From Collinsella sp. (GTDB lineage: Bacteria; Actinomycetota; Coriobacteriia; Coriobacteriales; Coriobacteriaceae): a stretch of DNA of 5,708 bases. The first letter of the stretch is position 1. Every line of letters starts with the position of its first letter. Of the stretch, positions 4,745 through 5,708 are shown piece by piece. The stretch is from NCBI GenBank assembly GCA_022713905.1, contig JAIHTM010000180.1, positions 1 through 5,708 on the forward strand, given 5' to 3'. Both the position numbers and the translations under genes were made by a program. A model generated the notes under the pieces. That model was not told the DNA's origin. It worked only from the letters and a program-made list of their open reading frames with translations, and searched no databases.

Positions 4745-5708
4745 TTAGGCGCGCTCGAGGAAGGCCTTGTAGCCGCGGTAGGCCTCGTAGATGTCGGCCT
4801 TGTTGGCGACCTCCCACAGGGCGTGCATGGACAGGACGGCAACGCCGGAGTCGATGACGTTCATGCCGTACTTGGCCATGATGTAGGCAATGGTGCCGCC
4901 GCCGCCCGCGTTGACGCGGCCGAGCTCGCAGGTCTGGAAGTCCACGCCTGCCTCGTCCATGATGTCGCGGATGAGGGCTACGTACTCGGCGTCGGCGTCG
5001 TTGGAGCCACCCTTGCCGCGGCTGCCCGTGTACTTGTTAAAGCACAGGCCACGGCCCATGAAGGCGGCGTTTTTGGTCTCGAACTTGCCGGCATAGCCCG
5101 GGTCGAAGCCGGCGGACACGTCGGAGGAGAGCATGCGGCTGTGGGCGAGTGCACGGCGCAGGGCCAGCGGGCTATCCTCACCGGCGAGCGTCATGATCTC
5201 GGCGACGGTGTTCTCGAAGAAGCGGCTCGTCATACCGGTGGCACCCACGGAGCCGATCTCCTCCTTGTCGACGATGAGCGTGATACTCGTGCGCTCCACG
5301 TTGGCGACGTTGAGCTGGGCGAGCATGGACGGATAGGCGCAGACACGGTCGTCGTGACCATAGCCCAGAATCATGGAGCGGTCGAGGCCCATGTCGCGGG
5401 CCGGGCCGGCGGGCACGACCTCGATCTCGGCGGAGAGGAAGTCCTCCTCCTCGACGTCATACTGCTCCTTGAGGATGTCCAGGAACATCTGCTTGACGGG
5501 CTCCTTGGGGGCGTCCTTGTCGTCCTCATCGAACTTGACGGGGCGGCCGCCCACGATCACGTCGAGGATCTCGGCGTCGACGGCGTCCTTGGCGGGCTTG
5601 GACATCTGCTCGCTCGAGAGGTGAATCAGCAGGTCGGAGATGGTAAAGACCGGATCGTCTGCCTTGTCGCCGATGTTGATGTCGACGGTGGTGCCGTCCT
5701 TTTTGCAG
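4745..5708 (-). CDS. M18-family metallo-aminopeptidase, N-terminus beyond the window edge
   Basis: M18 enzymes are dinuclear-metal (usually zinc) exopeptidases that remove N-terminal residues from peptides in the cytosol, often as large tetrahedral dodecamers. The frame is open to the right edge, giving 320 visible codons; full-length relatives have about 450-480 residues, so roughly 130-160 N-terminal residues, including the first metal-binding His, lie outside. Visible key sites, numbered from the first complete codon, are GHDDR (117-121, metal-bridging Asp119), DKEEIGS (147-153, the catalytic and metal-ligand Glu149/Glu150), SSDVSAGFDP (194-203, metal-ligand Asp196), NAGGGGT (266-272) and SMHALWE (293-299, metal-ligand His295). 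The Met at 5605 is internal: the residues before it (VFTISDLLIHL) are also family-typical. The exact subtype and substrate preference are not decidable from this part. A strong hairpin follows its stop codon. Confidence 0.94.
   Translation of the reverse strand, partial: CKKDGTTVDINIGDKADDPVFTISDLLIHLSSEQMSKPAKDAVDAEILDVIVGGRPVKFDEDDKDAPKEPVKQMFLDILKEQYDVEEEDFLSAEIEVVPAGPARDMGLDRSMILGYGHDDRVCAYPSMLAQLNVANVERTSITLIVDKEEIGSVGATGMTSRFFENTVAEIMTLAGEDSPLALRRALAHSRMLSSDVSAGFDPGYAGKFETKNAAFMGRGLCFNKYTGSRGKGGSNDADAEYVALIRDIMDEAGVDFQTCELGRVNAGGGGTIAYIMAKYGMNVIDSGVAVLSMHALWEVANKADIYEAYRGYKAFLERA

Noticed and set aside
4745..5605. Reading the aminopeptidase as a complete 286-residue protein starting at 5605.
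   Set aside because: The frame is open to the window edge, the upstream residues match the M18 family, and the first metal-binding His would be missing. The gene is cut by the window, not short.

Overview
This 5.7-kb window is ordinary-looking chromosomal DNA from a high-GC bacterium. The coding sequences are GC-rich with GC-biased third positions and purine-rich Shine-Dalgarno sites (GAGGAG, AAGGGAG, GGGGAGG). A perfect palindrome with the loop-side motif GGTGCCTGTCCCC, and the style of the proteins, suggest a gut actinobacterium of class Coriobacteriia, most likely Collinsella. That taxonomic call is an inference from pattern recognition, not from a search.

Layout from left to right. A hairpin plus T-run at the left edge looks like the end of an upstream unit. 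It is followed by an SGNH/GDSL-family hydrolase on the plus strand (50-709). This gene converges on thiD (minus, 770-1600) across a 60-bp gap that holds an 18-bp perfect inverted repeat. A 181-bp spacer with a hairpin and a TATAAT box separates thiD from thiC (minus, 1782-3116). thiC is led by a well-formed TPP riboswitch (3121-3215, minus), whose 3' end contains the thiC Shine-Dalgarno sequence. Divergent from thiC is a small single-pass membrane protein of unknown function (plus, 3288-3809). It converges on yaaA (minus, 3833-4642) with only 23 bp between the stops. A 63-bp imperfect palindrome lies upstream of yaaA, and the window ends inside an M18-family metallo-aminopeptidase gene (minus, 4745 to the edge) that lacks its N-terminal part.

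How the genes work together. ThiC makes HMP-phosphate from the purine intermediate AIR, and ThiD phosphorylates it to HMP-pyrophosphate for joining to the thiazole, so the two adjacent genes encode the pyrimidine branch of thiamine synthesis. Only thiC carries a visible TPP aptamer; thiD has its own candidate promoter. The other genes (an esterase-like enzyme, the peroxide/iron-stress protein YaaA and a peptidase) have no evident link to thiamine and look like unrelated housekeeping neighbours.

I see no mobile element, CRISPR array, tRNA or defence-like cassette, and no convincing undescribed multi-gene system. The most worthwhile points are the overlap of riboswitch and ribosome-binding site (with its start-codon consequence), the two palindromes that share a TTGCGGTGG core, and the unknown membrane protein whose candidate promoter lies inside the riboswitch DNA.
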